Below are positions 1 to 8,830 of a stretch of 64,000 nucleotides of DNA, in pieces. The first letter of the stretch is position 1. Each line of letters opens with the position of its first letter. Source of the stretch: JAWVFM01 sp963739355 (GTDB lineage Bacteria > Actinomycetota > Thermoleophilia > Solirubrobacterales > 70-9). The stretch spans positions 398,094 to 462,093 of the forward strand of contig CAVUAD010000001.1 of assembly GCA_963739355.1 (NCBI GenBank). Direction: 5' to 3'. A program made the translations under genes and the position numbers. Under the pieces are notes generated by a model, which did not search any database, was not told the DNA's origin, and saw nothing but the letters and a program-made list of their open reading frames with translations.

Positions 1-2
1 AC

Positions 3-863
3 GGCTACGACTCCGAGTGCGCCGTCCTCTTCCCCGAGACCTTCTCGGCCGAGGGCCGCCCGCCCGCCTACTTCGGCGCGATCTTCTGCGACCGCGAGGC
101 CGAGCGCTTCCGCCGGGTCTGCGGCGCGGCCGCCCGGCTCCTGCGGTTGAACCTCCCGCCCGACGCCGCCGCGCTGCTCAGCTCACCGCAGCTCTCCCGT
201 GAGGCCTACGTGATGTGGGACCTCATCCACGACCGCACGCACATGCACGGCGACCTGCCGTTCGACCCGTTCATGATCCGCCAGCGCAGCCCCTACTGGA
301 TGTACTCCCTGGAGGAGCTCCGCTGCGACTTGAACGCGTTCAACGAGGCGGTCAAGCTCGAGTCCGAGGGCTTCGCCTTCGCCCGCTACGTGCAGTACGC
401 GATCCTCTTCGACCGGCTCTTCCGCTTCCCGGTCACGGGCTCGCGGGTCCGCAACTACGACGGCCTCGGCGGCCAGCTCCTCTTCGCCTTCCTGCACCGC
501 GAGGGCTACCTGCACTGGACCGACAACGCGCTCACGATCGACTGGGACCGCCTCGCCGACGGCGTCGTCGCCCTCCGCGAGAAGGTCCAGGAGCTCTACC
601 ACTCGGGCATCGACCGCTCGAAGCTCGCCCAGTGGGAAGCTGCCCACGACCTCGTCGCCGCCTACGTCACCCCGGCGGACGCCTCGGTTTGGGCGAAGGA
701 CCGCCGCGCCCTCCCCGAGGTGGAGGAGCCGAAGGAGCTCGTGGACCTCGTCAAGGACGACGAGTTCCCGCTCAGCCTCTTCTACGTCCAGCTGCGGCCG
801 AAGCTCGAGCCGGTGCTGGAGCACCGGCTCGGACCGGCGCCCTCAGCCGCGGTCGGCGCCTAG
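3..863 (+). CDS. DUF6421-like protein, 3' part (5' end outside window)
   Basis: The frame is open from the first bases of the window to the TAG at 861-863, so this is the C-terminal part (about 286 residues) of a longer protein. The first in-window start-like codon (TTG at 147) lies inside conserved-looking sequence and is not the true start. Recognisable stretches are MWDLIHDRTHMHGDLPFDPF, a His/Asp-rich segment that could bind metal, and the aromatic-rich SPYWMYSLEELRCDLNAFNE. This resembles from memory the actinobacterial DUF6421 family, whose function is unknown. There is no membrane segment. The last 21 bases overlap the convergent acyltransferase on the other strand. The product looks soluble and unrelated to the surface-glycan genes that follow. 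Confidence 0.7.
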   Translation, partial: GYDSECAVLFPETFSAEGRPPAYFGAIFCDREAERFRRVCGAAARLLRLNLPPDAAALLSSPQLSREAYVMWDLIHDRTHMHGDLPFDPFMIRQRSPYWMYSLEELRCDLNAFNEAVKLESEGFAFARYVQYAILFDRLFRFPVTGSRVRNYDGLGGQLLFAFLHREGYLHWTDNALTIDWDRLADGVVALREKVQELYHSGIDRSKLAQWEAAHDLVAAYVTPADASVWAKDRRALPEVEEPKELVDLVKDDEFPLSLFYVQLRPKLEPVLEHRLGPAPSAAVGA

Positions 864-2030
864 CAGAGGCGCTGCCGCGGGTCCGCGCGGGGACCGCGGT
901 CGCGCCTTCAGCCGGAGCGCGGGCGCTTCGACGACCAGCCAGGAGACGGATGCGAGGGCCACCGTCGCGGCCAGCACCAGCAGGGCGATTCCCCACGAGG
1001 GCGAGATGCCGGCCTGCACGACCGCTCCGATCAAGACGAAGTGGTAGAGGTAGACCCCGTAGGAGATGTCGACGCCTCGAAGGACTCGGTCCGCAAGGGT
1101 CGTCGCCGTGTACGCGGCCGAGAGCATCGCGAGTCCAAGGAGAACGCGATCCGCCGCCAGGCCTGCCCACGCGGCAACCCCTACCGGCTGCGGGGTCGGC
1201 GCCGGCAGCAGGTGATAGACGAGCACGGCGAGCGGCACCCACAGCCACGCCCTGCCCTCAAGGACGGGACGCACCCGGCCCCAGCGCCGCCGCGCCAGCA
1301 CGCCGATGAAGAAGACCCAGACGTACGGGAACGGACTGGACACGAACACCTTCGTCAGCCCGGTGGACCCGGCGATCGGGCCCGCACCGCCTGCGGCCGC
1401 CGCAACGAAGCTGACGAGCGCGATCAGCGCCAGGCCCAGGTCGGCTAGCGCAGGACGAGCCCGCTTCACGAGCAGAACCCAGACAAAGGCGAGGATGACG
1501 TAGAAGCCAACCTCGACGCCAATCGTCCATAGGGAGCCGTTCGGAGCGCCGCCCACCCCGAACCGCCCCACCTGCGCCGGCGTGGTGCTGGCGATGCTGA
1601 GCTGCGCAGCGACCCAGCCGACGCCGTGCGCCGAGGCGAGAAGGGGCACATCGACAACGCCCGAGACGGTCAGCACGATCAGGGTGAAGGCGAAGCAGGC
1701 CCAGAGGGCCGGGTAGATCCGAAGCGCCCGGTTTTGGGCATAGCGGGCGAGGCTTGAATCGCGTTCCAGCGACCCCGCCAGCAGGAAGCCGCTGGTGACG
1801 AAGAACATCGGCACTCCGGGGAGCGCAAGGAGCACGTAGCGGACCGGGCTCCAAATGGCGAGGCCGAGGAGCGACGACGTGTGCACGATGGCGACCTGGG
1901 CCGCGGCGGCGAGTCGAATCAGGTCGAAGTTGTTGTGAGGCGAGAGCCCGGCCGCGGCCAACCGTCCGGGCGAGGCCGCCCCGTGGCCGGAGATAGCCGG
2001 CCCCGCCGCACGCTCCCCGCTCGTAGTCAC
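843..2030 (-). CDS. Acyltransferase family 3 membrane protein (OafA/YrhL-like)
   Basis: A polytopic membrane O-acyltransferase expected to transfer acetyl or other acyl groups onto a surface glycan or lipid-linked sugar. The N-terminal NNFDLIRLAAAAQVAIVHTS carries the family's R-hA-xxxV-xxxH signature, with the conserved His in the first membrane helix. It is followed by FFVTSGFLLAGS, RALRIYPALW and GSLWTIGVEVGFYV, all typical of acyltransferase 3. About ten hydrophobic segments fill roughly 390 residues, the usual length. The frame remains open upstream, but GTG at 2030 (VTTSGERAAG) is the last sensible start before the divergent asparagine-synthetase paralogue begins 45 bases away. The shared short intergenic region must hold both promoters. 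The substrate is not visible. Confidence 0.8.
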   Translation of the reverse strand: MTTSGERAAGPAISGHGAASPGRLAAAGLSPHNNFDLIRLAAAAQVAIVHTSSLLGLAIWSPVRYVLLALPGVPMFFVTSGFLLAGSLERDSSLARYAQNRALRIYPALWACFAFTLIVLTVSGVVDVPLLASAHGVGWVAAQLSIASTTPAQVGRFGVGGAPNGSLWTIGVEVGFYVILAFVWVLLVKRARPALADLGLALIALVSFVAAAAGGAGPIAGSTGLTKVFVSSPFPYVWVFFIGVLARRRWGRVRPVLEGRAWLWVPLAVLVYHLLPAPTPQPVGVAAWAGLAADRVLLGLAMLSAAYTATTLADRVLRGVDISYGVYLYHFVLIGAVVQAGISPSWGIALLVLAATVALASVSWLVVEAPALRLKARPRSPRGPAAAPLLGADRG

Positions 2031-2075
2031 GAACGCTGAGGCTACCGGGGCCGCGACGAGAAATAGACTCGCCGG

Positions 2076-3878
2076 GTGGGTGGAATCGCAGGCTGCGTCG
2101 TCGCGCCCGGCGCGGCGCCTGATCGCGCCGTACTCGGGCGCCTGGCGGCGGCGCTCGCCCACCGTGGCCCCGACGGCACCCGCATCGTCGTCGAGGCCAA
2201 CGCCGGCCTCGTGGAGACACGCCTCGAGAGCAGCGCCGGCGAGCGCGCTGGCGAGCAGGAGGGCGGCGCCGTCCTGATCATGGACGGCGAGGTCATGAAC
2301 CAGCCGCCGCTCGAGCCCGGCGCGCTGGCCCGCGATCTGAGCGAGCACGGGCCGCGGGTGCTCGAGCCCGTCGACGGCCGCTTCGCCCTCGCTCTGCTCG
2401 ATCCAAGCCGCGGGCAGCTCACCCTCGCGCGCAGCGGCGTCGGGATGAAGCCGCTTCACTGGGCGAAGCAGGACGGCACGCTCTGGTTCGCCAGCGAGGT
2501 ACAGGCCCTGCTCGCCGCCGGCATCCGGGGCACCGTTCGCACCGACGTGCTTCGAAGGGTCGCGAGCCTTGGCTGGGAAGCGCGCGAGGAGACCCTCATC
2601 GACCCGGTGATGCGGCTCATGCCGGGCTGCGCGATGCGAGTCGACCTGCGCTCCCTGGACCTGGCGATCGAGCGCTTCTACGACCTGACCACCGAGGTCG
2701 ACGCGGAGCTCCAGGCCGAGCTCGCCGCCCGCACTCGGGACGAGCTCATCGATCTCCTGGACGCGCGGCTCGGCGCCGCGGTCGAGGCAAGGATGGGCGG
2801 CGAGCACCCCGTCGCGTTCTTCACCTCCGGCGGCCTCGACTCGAGCCTGGTCACGGCGCTCGGGCAGCGGCGGCGACCCGGGGGAACCGCCTTCGTCGCG
2901 TCCTATCGCTCCGAGCACGTCCTCGACGAGGCCCCCTACGCCAGGATCCTGGCGCGCGAGCTCGGGATGGAGCTCGAGGTCGTCGAGATCACGCCCGAGA
3001 GCTGCCGCGCGGCGTTCGTCGACACCGTGTTCGCAAACGGCGCGCCGATGTCGATGCCGGTCGGGCTCGGCCTCTCGCAGGTCGCGGCCGCGGTCTCCCG
3101 CGCCGGCTTCAAGGCGGCAATCGTCGGCAACGCGGCCGATGCGATCTTCGGGGGCGACTGGGGACGCCACCGCCGCGAGTTTCAGGCGTTCCTCGACTTC
3201 CAGCCGGCGCGGGAGCGGATGCGCCGGCGCCTGCGGACCCTCCGCGAGGGCGGCGCGAGGGGAGTCGCCGCGTCGGTGCGGCGGCGGCTCGGACGAGGCC
3301 CTGCGCCGGCGGCCGCGTGGACGAGCTTTGGCGCCAGCCTGGAGTGGGAGGACGAGGAGACGATGCGGGCCATCCGGGCCTACCGCGACAGCGGGCCGCG
3401 GGGTGCGCTCGCCGGCCGGATGCTCTCCGACTTCCCGCTCAACCTGACCCAGGGCCTCGTCCGCTTCGACGCGAACGTCAGCCAGTTCGGAGTCGAGTCC
3501 CGTTCGCCGTATCTGGACCGCGAGCTCCTGCGCTTCGCCTTCAACGCGCCGCTCGAGCAGCGCGTCTGCGGGCCCGAGAAGGGGATCCTCACCGATGTCG
3601 CAGGGAGGTACGTTCCGAAGGCGACGTTGAAGCGGCCGAAGATGGGCGGCATGCTGACGCGCTCGAACGACTGGCTCACCAGCGCCGCGCGGCCCGAGTT
3701 CCTTCGCGAGGGAATGCTCCCGGAGCTCCTCGAGCTCGATGCCGGCCGCTGGCGGGAGGTCCTCGACACCGTGCCGCGCGACCAGGTCCTCTCGCTCTGG
3801 ACCACCGAAACCTGGGCACGGCTGACGCTGGCTGGAAAGAGCCGTGACGAGGTGGAGGAGGAGCTCTGGGCGCGCTGA
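2076..3878 (+). CDS. Asparagine synthetase paralogue with degenerate active sites
   Basis: 600-residue AsnB-like protein with an N-terminal Ntn glutaminase-like domain (about 1-200) and a C-terminal ATP-pyrophosphatase domain. The start is GTG giving MGGIAGC: the catalytic Cys2 of the glutaminase (MCGI in active enzymes) is Gly, so glutamine hydrolysis should be lost. The glutamine-binding segments are eroded too (VETRLESSAGERAG; MDGEVMNQPP instead of YNGExYN). The PP-loop SGGLDSS at about 251-257 is kept, but the usual GEGADELFGGY is GNAADAIFGGD. It faces a canonical paralogue tail-to-tail with a single base between the stop codons. It may use free ammonia, catalyse another ATP-dependent amidation, or have become non-catalytic. 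The reading frame is intact over its full length, which argues for selection. Confidence 0.85.
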   Translation: MGGIAGCVVAPGAAPDRAVLGRLAAALAHRGPDGTRIVVEANAGLVETRLESSAGERAGEQEGGAVLIMDGEVMNQPPLEPGALARDLSEHGPRVLEPVDGRFALALLDPSRGQLTLARSGVGMKPLHWAKQDGTLWFASEVQALLAAGIRGTVRTDVLRRVASLGWEAREETLIDPVMRLMPGCAMRVDLRSLDLAIERFYDLTTEVDAELQAELAARTRDELIDLLDARLGAAVEARMGGEHPVAFFTSGGLDSSLVTALGQRRRPGGTAFVASYRSEHVLDEAPYARILARELGMELEVVEITPESCRAAFVDTVFANGAPMSMPVGLGLSQVAAAVSRAGFKAAIVGNAADAIFGGDWGRHRREFQAFLDFQPARERMRRRLRTLREGGARGVAASVRRRLGRGPAPAAAWTSFGASLEWEDEETMRAIRAYRDSGPRGALAGRMLSDFPLNLTQGLVRFDANVSQFGVESRSPYLDRELLRFAFNAPLEQRVCGPEKGILTDVAGRYVPKATLKRPKMGGMLTRSNDWLTSAARPEFLREGMLPELLELDAGRWREVLDTVPRDQVLSLWTTETWARLTLAGKSRDEVEEELWAR

Positions 3879-3879
3879 C

Positions 3880-5730
3880 CTACGCGTGCGAACGCCAGAG
3901 CTCGCGCTCGATCGCGGCGTCAGGGGTCCCCTCCAATGCGCTCCGGCACCAGATCTCCGCTGACCAGAGCCGGAGGACTCGGTCCGCCTCGGAGCGCTCG
4001 ACCAGGCCGGCCCAGTCATCGCCATCGACCTCGAAGAGCTGGCGGAGGACTCCGTCACCGAGAAACTCAGGGCGCGCGCGCTCCGCGAGCCAGCCGCTCA
4101 CGTCGAACACCATGCCGCGGACCTTGGGACGGGCGATGATGGCCTTCGGCAGCCGGCGGCGGGCGCTCTCGCGCAGCAGTCCCTTGCTGAACGGCGTGAC
4201 CCTCGCCTCCAGAGGCATGTTGACGGCGAGGCTGACCAGCGGCGCCTCCAGCATCGGCACCCTCGCCTCGACCGAGCTCTGCATGTTGTTCGCGTCCATT
4301 CGCTGGAGCAGGGGCGGAAGGATCGAATCGAGGTCCCCGAGCAGCATCGACTCCAGTTCGCGCCGGGGGGCGGCGTGGTGCTCGTAGGCGGCACTCGCGG
4401 CCTGCCGCCTCGATGTTCCAAAGGACCAATCGTGCTTGGCCGGAAGCCTCGGCCCTGTGTCCCTCGAGTCGCCACGACGTGCGGCCAGCGCCCTCGAGAG
4501 CGTCCGCGACCGTGTCAGGAGACCCCCGGGGCCGAGACGTCGGCGCAGGTAGCGGCGCCTGCCGACGAAGGCTCGGAGCGCGCTCGAGTGAATGTCGTAG
4601 CCGTCGAAGAGCTCGTCGGCTCCCTCACCCGTGAGCAGCACCTTTCGGTCGTGCTCGCGTGCGCGCGCCGCGATCTCGGCGATCACGACGCTGCTCGGGC
4701 TGACGAGCGGGCCGCTGAAGTGCCGCGTGGCGGACACCAGGCCCTCGCACCAGCTCGACGCCTCGATGGAGACGGTCTCGAGCTCCATCCCCAGGGCGCG
4801 GGCGGCGATGGACGCGGCGCGGCCGTCCTCGTCGATGCGCGGCCCGGCGAGCGTTGCGTTGAAGCCGATGCTCCCGGGCCGGAGCTCGGCGAGGTGAGCG
4901 GCGATGAGGCTCGAGTCGAGGCCGCCGGAGAGCATCACCGCCACGGGCACGTCGGCAAGCAGGGTCGACTCGACCGACTCGTGAAGCGTCGCGTCGAGCT
5001 TCGCCAGGAGGTCGGGGCGGGGAAGGCGAGCGAGCTCGCCCTGCAACTCGGTGTCGACCGCTCGCGCGGGTGAGAAGTAGCGATGCTCGGTCGCGTCCAT
5101 CGAAGCGAGGTCGACGTTGCGCCAGGTTCCCGGTGAGAGCGCTTCGACGCCATCGAGCGCCGGCCCGCGGCTTGGCGAGTAGGGGAAGTCGATCGCCATC
5201 GCCAGGTGCGGAAGCGCGGCGCGCCTTGGTGCACCGGCGGCGAGGAGGGCATCGAGCTCGCTGGCGAACCAGATCCCGCCCGCGAAGTTCGCGATGTAGA
5301 GCGGCTTGATTCCGAGGTGGTCTCGCGCGAGCACCAGGCGTCCTGCCTCGAGGTCGAGAGCCGCGAGCGCGAACTGCCCACGAAAGCGCTCGATCGCCGC
5401 CGGGCCCCAGCGCGCCAGGGCGTGAAGGGCCGTCTCGGTGTCGCTCGAACCCTGGAACGGCCCATCGAGCTCGCGGCGCAGCTCCAGATGGTTGTAGAGC
5501 TCGCCGTTGTAGGCAATCGCCCAGTTGCCGGCGGGGTTGGTCATCGGCTGCGCGCCGCGCTCCCCCTGCTCGACGATGGCGAGCCGCGTGCTCACGAGCC
5601 CGACGCTTCCCTTCACCAGCACGCCGGAGCCGTCGGGTCCTCGATGCGCCATGGCGTCGCGCATCCGCGCCAATGTCGCGTGCGAGGGGCTCTCGCCCGG
5701 GGCCAGCACGCAGCCCCCGATACCGCACAC
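3880..5730 (-). CDS. asnB: Asparagine synthase (glutamine-hydrolysing)
   Basis: Class B asparagine synthetase: it adenylates aspartate and amidates it with ammonia channelled from glutamine. GTG at 5730 is chosen because it puts the nucleophile Cys at position 2 (VCGIGGC), as the mechanism requires, although the frame stays open further upstream. Other family landmarks are present: MAHRGPDGSG, STRLAIVEQGERGAQPM, YNGELYNHLELR and SSDTETALHAL in the glutaminase, LSGGLDSS near residue 268, and TGEGADELFDGYD in the synthetase domain. The C-terminal sequence SSVEARVPMLE matches the family. Length (616) is typical. Such genes often sit beside surface-polysaccharide loci. It converges on the degenerate paralogue at 2076-3878. 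Confidence 0.92.
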   Translation of the reverse strand: MCGIGGCVLAPGESPSHATLARMRDAMAHRGPDGSGVLVKGSVGLVSTRLAIVEQGERGAQPMTNPAGNWAIAYNGELYNHLELRRELDGPFQGSSDTETALHALARWGPAAIERFRGQFALAALDLEAGRLVLARDHLGIKPLYIANFAGGIWFASELDALLAAGAPRRAALPHLAMAIDFPYSPSRGPALDGVEALSPGTWRNVDLASMDATEHRYFSPARAVDTELQGELARLPRPDLLAKLDATLHESVESTLLADVPVAVMLSGGLDSSLIAAHLAELRPGSIGFNATLAGPRIDEDGRAASIAARALGMELETVSIEASSWCEGLVSATRHFSGPLVSPSSVVIAEIAARAREHDRKVLLTGEGADELFDGYDIHSSALRAFVGRRRYLRRRLGPGGLLTRSRTLSRALAARRGDSRDTGPRLPAKHDWSFGTSRRQAASAAYEHHAAPRRELESMLLGDLDSILPPLLQRMDANNMQSSVEARVPMLEAPLVSLAVNMPLEARVTPFSKGLLRESARRRLPKAIIARPKVRGMVFDVSGWLAERARPEFLGDGVLRQLFEVDGDDWAGLVERSEADRVLRLWSAEIWCRSALEGTPDAAIERELWRSHA

Positions 5731-5773
5731 GCGCGGAGCGTATGGAATGAGCCGAAGCTGTAGCGTCAACGGC

Positions 5774-6490
5774 ATGAGCTCCCTGGACGGTCGCGTCATC
5801 GCAATCGCCGGGGCCGGCGGCGGCCTCGGCCCCACGGTCGCCAAGCGCCTGGCGGAGGCCGGCGCCTCGCTCGTCCTCACCGACGTCAACCAGGAGCGGA
5901 TGGACGAGCTCGTCACCGACCTCGGCCTGGACTACGAGCACGTTGAGAGCCACGTCGTGGACCTCCTCGACCCGGAGGCCACCAACGCCTGGGCGGACGC
6001 CGCCAAGGCCCGCTTCGGCCACGTCGACGGCCTGCTCCACCTCGTCGGGGGCTGGAAGGGCGGCGATCCGATCACGGAGACTCCGCTCGCCGACTACGAC
6101 TGGCTCCACGACCTGCTCGTCCGCACCGTCCAGAACGCCAGCCGCGCGTTCTTTGACGCGCTGGTCGAGTCCGGCCACGGTCGCTTCGTCCTCGTCTCCT
6201 CCTCGCAGGCGCAGAGGCCCGACGGAACCAACGCGTCCTACGGCGCCGCGAAGGCCGCAGCGGAGGCCTGGACCCTGGCGCTAGCCGACTCCTTCGCCAA
6301 GGCCGGCTCCGGCGCCACCGCCAACATCGTCGTGGTCAACGCCATCGAGACTCCGGCGATGCGCGAGTCCAACCCGGACAAGGAGCGCCCGACCTTCACC
6401 CCCGTGGAGCACATCGCCGAGGCGATCGCCTTCCTGTGCTCGGACGAGGCCGCCCGGATGAACGGCAAGCGGCTGGCGCTGCACCCGTAG
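5774..6490 (+). CDS. SDR family NAD(P)-dependent oxidoreductase
   Basis: A 238-residue classical short-chain dehydrogenase. The nucleotide-binding motif appears as GAGGGLGPTVAKRL near the N-terminus (a slight variant of TGxxxGxG), the VVDLLD acidic position follows, and the catalytic triad is present as SSSQAQ with YGAAK (Ser, Tyr, Lys). The C-terminus PEHIAEAIAFLCSDEAARMN-like region is the usual SDR tail. ATG at 5774 lies 43 bases from the divergent asnB start. The substrate cannot be read from the sequence. It is the last very GC-rich gene before base composition drops at about 6500. Confidence 0.85.
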   Translation: MSSLDGRVIAIAGAGGGLGPTVAKRLAEAGASLVLTDVNQERMDELVTDLGLDYEHVESHVVDLLDPEATNAWADAAKARFGHVDGLLHLVGGWKGGDPITETPLADYDWLHDLLVRTVQNASRAFFDALVESGHGRFVLVSSSQAQRPDGTNASYGAAKAAAEAWTLALADSFAKAGSGATANIVVVNAIETPAMRESNPDKERPTFTPVEHIAEAIAFLCSDEAARMNGKRLALHP

Positions 6491-6797
6491 CGCCCCGCCT
6501 GAACTCGCCTCGATTCCTTTACGACCTTCCCGGCCTCCAAGGTGAACATCGCTGTCTTCACAGTTTCGACATCTGAGATACCACAAAGCAGGTATCCGAC
6601 TCGTGGAATTTACGGCTGACTACTGGCGCCGACCCTATAAGAGCGTTTAGGCTCGCGATAGTGCGTAAGCACAAGTGGAACGCTCGTGTCACGCGCAAGA
6701 GATCCACGACGACCAAGTACTAATAGGCAAGGGAACTAAAGCGGTTATGGCCTTCTCGTCCAAACATCGGGAGTCGGCGCAGAGGGAGAGTGGCTAG
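6491..6797. other. Intergenic region, likely promoter of the first glycan operon
   Basis: About 300 bases without a convincing gene, markedly less GC-rich than the preceding sequence. A TATAAG hexamer at 6636-6641 could be a -10 element, but no -35 hexamer lies at good spacing (CTGACT at 6616-6621 is only 14 bases away). A purine-rich AGGGAGAG at 6782-6789 precedes the GTG of the next gene at suitable ribosome-binding distance. No repeats, tRNA or hairpin of note were seen. Confidence 0.4.
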
Positions 6798-8342
6798 GTG
6801 CTCCCAGCGTGGATCGAACAGCTAGAGGAGCAACCGCGGCCGAAGCCGCGTCGGACTAGCCCGCCGGAAGAACCAGCAGGGCTCCCTTATGCGGGCGCCC
6901 CTCGACCCGCGGTATCCCGACGCTCGAAGCGATCGAGCAGCACGCGATCCGGCGCGACTGTCACCTCGGCTCGCGCGTTTAGTCCCCTCTTGGATCTTGT
7001 CGCCGTCGGCCTCGTGCTCGCGGTTACACCGATTGTCGAGGGAGGCAACGACGAGGCCATTTCCCTCGGCTCCAAGACCTTCTGGCTGACGCTCTTGGCT
7101 TCTCTCCCTCTCTTGCTCGCAGCTGGCGCCTATCAACAGGTTCCGCGGGTGCCGGGAGCCACTCTGCGTTCTTTCGGGCGCCTGTTCCTCGCCGGATCGC
7201 TGATTGCCTGGGCGGGCGCGCTCGTGGCCAACGCGATCTACGGTTCGGCGCCAGTTGGTCAACTCGGGCTTATTGCCTTTTCACTTCCGATCGTCCTGTT
7301 CATAGAGCGCTCGGCAGCGGCGCTTCTTCGCCCCGCGCGACCAGAACGCGTTGTCGTCCTTGGTTCGGGAGTTGTCGGCCGCCGGGTGGTTGCTGCCATT
7401 CGCCGCATGGACCGGCACGGAATGATCTTGATCGGATGCGTCGACGATGGCGCCGAGCGCGATCGCCGCTCCGGGCTTCTCACGTTAGGCGGCATCGACG
7501 ACCTTGACTCCATCCTTGCTCGTCACGCCGTCGATCGCATAGTCGTCGCTTTCTCGCCGCGCCGCGACCACGAGCTCATGCCGGTCTTGCGCGCCTGTGA
7601 TGCGCACTGCGTCAAAGTGACGATCATTCCCAGATTTTTCGACATTGTTGGCAACCGGCCCAGCAGCACGATGCTTGGCGAGCTGCCAGCCTTGGAAGTC
7701 GCTCCGCCGCGTTCGTCCTTGCCGGCCCGGTTTGCGAAGCGAGCCTTCGACATAGTCGGCAGCCTGGCGATCGGCATCGTCACCGCTCCGCTCCTAGCCG
7801 CGACAGCGCTTGCTGTGTTCTTCGATAGCGGTTCGCCAGTTCTCTTCAAGCAGGCTCGCGTGGGTAGGCATGGGAAGCCGTTCTTCATCTACAAGTTCCG
7901 CTCGATGCGACGCGACGCTGACGTCGAGGGCCTTCGGCGAATCAACGATCTGGCGTCAGGACTGATGTCCGTCGAAAGCGCCGCAGATCTTCTGAAGCAG
8001 GAAGGCGATCCACGACTCACTCGTGTTGGAGGCTTCATCAGAACGACGAGTCTTGACGAGTTGCCTCAGCTCTGGAACGTGCTCCGCGGTCACATGAGCA
8101 TTGTGGGGCCGCGGCCCCTCCGGGACTACGAGATCAACAAGCTTGAACCCTGGCAGCTGACGCGCCTCAAAGTGCGTCCCGGGATCACAGGTCTTTGGCA
8201 GGTGCTCGGCAGGAGTGACATCGAGTGGGCGGACAGGATGCAGTTGGATTATTCCTACGTCAGGCACTGGAGCCCCGCGTCCGACTTGGAGATCTTGGCC
8301 CAAACGGTGCCCACCGTACTGATGCGCCGCGGTGCTCGATAG
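6798..8342 (+). CDS. Undecaprenyl-phosphate sugar-1-phosphate transferase (initiating transferase)
   Basis: Polyisoprenyl-phosphate hexose-1-phosphate transferase of the WcaJ/WbaP family, which starts polysaccharide repeat-unit synthesis by moving a sugar-1-phosphate from a UDP-sugar to undecaprenyl phosphate. Several N-terminal membrane segments (about 65-170) precede a Rossmann-like domain with VVVLGSGVVGRRVV. The catalytic C-terminal domain starts near residue 312 (KRAFDIVGSL), and contains GKPFFIYKFRSMR, TSLDELPQLWNVLRGHMS and VGPRPL, then RPGITGLWQVLGRS. Length of 514 is normal. The GTG start has a good purine-rich site upstream. This gene opens the lower-GC polysaccharide island. A second initiating transferase lies at 26488. 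Confidence 0.92.
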   Translation: MLPAWIEQLEEQPRPKPRRTSPPEEPAGLPYAGAPRPAVSRRSKRSSSTRSGATVTSARAFSPLLDLVAVGLVLAVTPIVEGGNDEAISLGSKTFWLTLLASLPLLLAAGAYQQVPRVPGATLRSFGRLFLAGSLIAWAGALVANAIYGSAPVGQLGLIAFSLPIVLFIERSAAALLRPARPERVVVLGSGVVGRRVVAAIRRMDRHGMILIGCVDDGAERDRRSGLLTLGGIDDLDSILARHAVDRIVVAFSPRRDHELMPVLRACDAHCVKVTIIPRFFDIVGNRPSSTMLGELPALEVAPPRSSLPARFAKRAFDIVGSLAIGIVTAPLLAATALAVFFDSGSPVLFKQARVGRHGKPFFIYKFRSMRRDADVEGLRRINDLASGLMSVESAADLLKQEGDPRLTRVGGFIRTTSLDELPQLWNVLRGHMSIVGPRPLRDYEINKLEPWQLTRLKVRPGITGLWQVLGRSDIEWADRMQLDYSYVRHWSPASDLEILAQTVPTVLMRRGAR

Positions 8343-8355
8343 GCGCATCTCCTAA

Positions 8356-8466
8356 CTTTTCGTTGCGTGGAGTGAGCGGCGAGCGGCCCGGTGGGCGGAT
8401 CTCATCTTGTGTGTCAGCGAAGAGGAACGGCAAGCCGGGGAACGAATGCTTGTTCCGTGCGGTTGA
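8356..8466 (+). pseudogene. GT4 glycosyltransferase remnant, inverted middle fragment
   Basis: A short plus-strand frame reads AWSERRAARWADLILCVSEE followed by ERQAGERM and stops at 8464-8466. The pattern 'ERRAARWxDxxxCVSEEER' is the linker region just after the donor-pocket helix in family 4 glycosyltransferases. The matching N-terminal part lies immediately beside it, but on the opposite strand (8455-8830), so the two halves are in inverted arrangement. There is no start codon and no continuation, so this is a fragment. Confidence 0.6.
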
Positions 8467-8830
8467 AAAGCGGTAGGGAGGAGCCCGCAAATACCGAGAC
8501 GGCCCGCAAGGCCAGCCTTTGCGGAATGGAGGTGGAGGAGATCGGGTTGGAATTCGTGTATGAGGCGTCGCAGGCGAATGGTCTCGACGATGGCTACCGG
8601 CGAGGGTGTCCGACCGGCCGGCCAATCAATGTGAATCGCACCGACCGCGGTCGTTCGCAAGCGCAGGTCCCCATGAGGCGAGCAGGCAACCGCAATGTGC
8701 CAGCCTCGGCGCACCTGGTCGCCGACATCTGCGCTACCGAGTGCGCCGCCCCTCCCACCACGGGCTGAGACACATGCGGGACTTTAAGCCGTTGCGGCGC
8801 GGCCGTCCGTTCGAGGCCAGCGTCTGACAC
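8455..8830 (-). pseudogene. GT4 glycosyltransferase remnant, N-terminal fragment with frameshift
   Basis: The minus strand from GTG at 8830 reads a GT4 N-terminus: LKVPHVSQPVVGGAAHSVAQM, which matches the 'LHVTQPVxGGVARxV' opening of the family. After a frameshift at about 8715 it continues RRGWHIAVACSPHG, then WPAGRTPSPVA, RLRRLIHEFQPDLLHLHSAK and LPTAFQPHG. The C-terminal donor-binding half is absent. The next recognisable piece is the inverted plus-strand fragment at 8356-8466. The breakpoint is near 8455-8470. The 5' end overlaps the 3' end of the hydrolase gene by about 45 bases. Decay plus rearrangement explains it best. Confidence 0.65.

Noticed and set aside
843..4058. A very long minus-strand frame running through the degenerate asparagine-synthetase gene
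   Set aside because: Only its last third (the acyltransferase) has recognisable protein; the rest is antisense shadow coding common in 70% GC DNA.
2076..5730. Possibility that the AsnB pair is a second lasso-cyclase system
   Set aside because: No PqqD-like protein, B2 protease or small precursor is near; one of the two is a canonical glutamine-dependent asnB.
8356..8830. Phase-variable invertible segment
   Set aside because: No flanking inverted repeats or recombinase gene were found, and the gene's C-terminal half is missing, so neither orientation could give a working protein.
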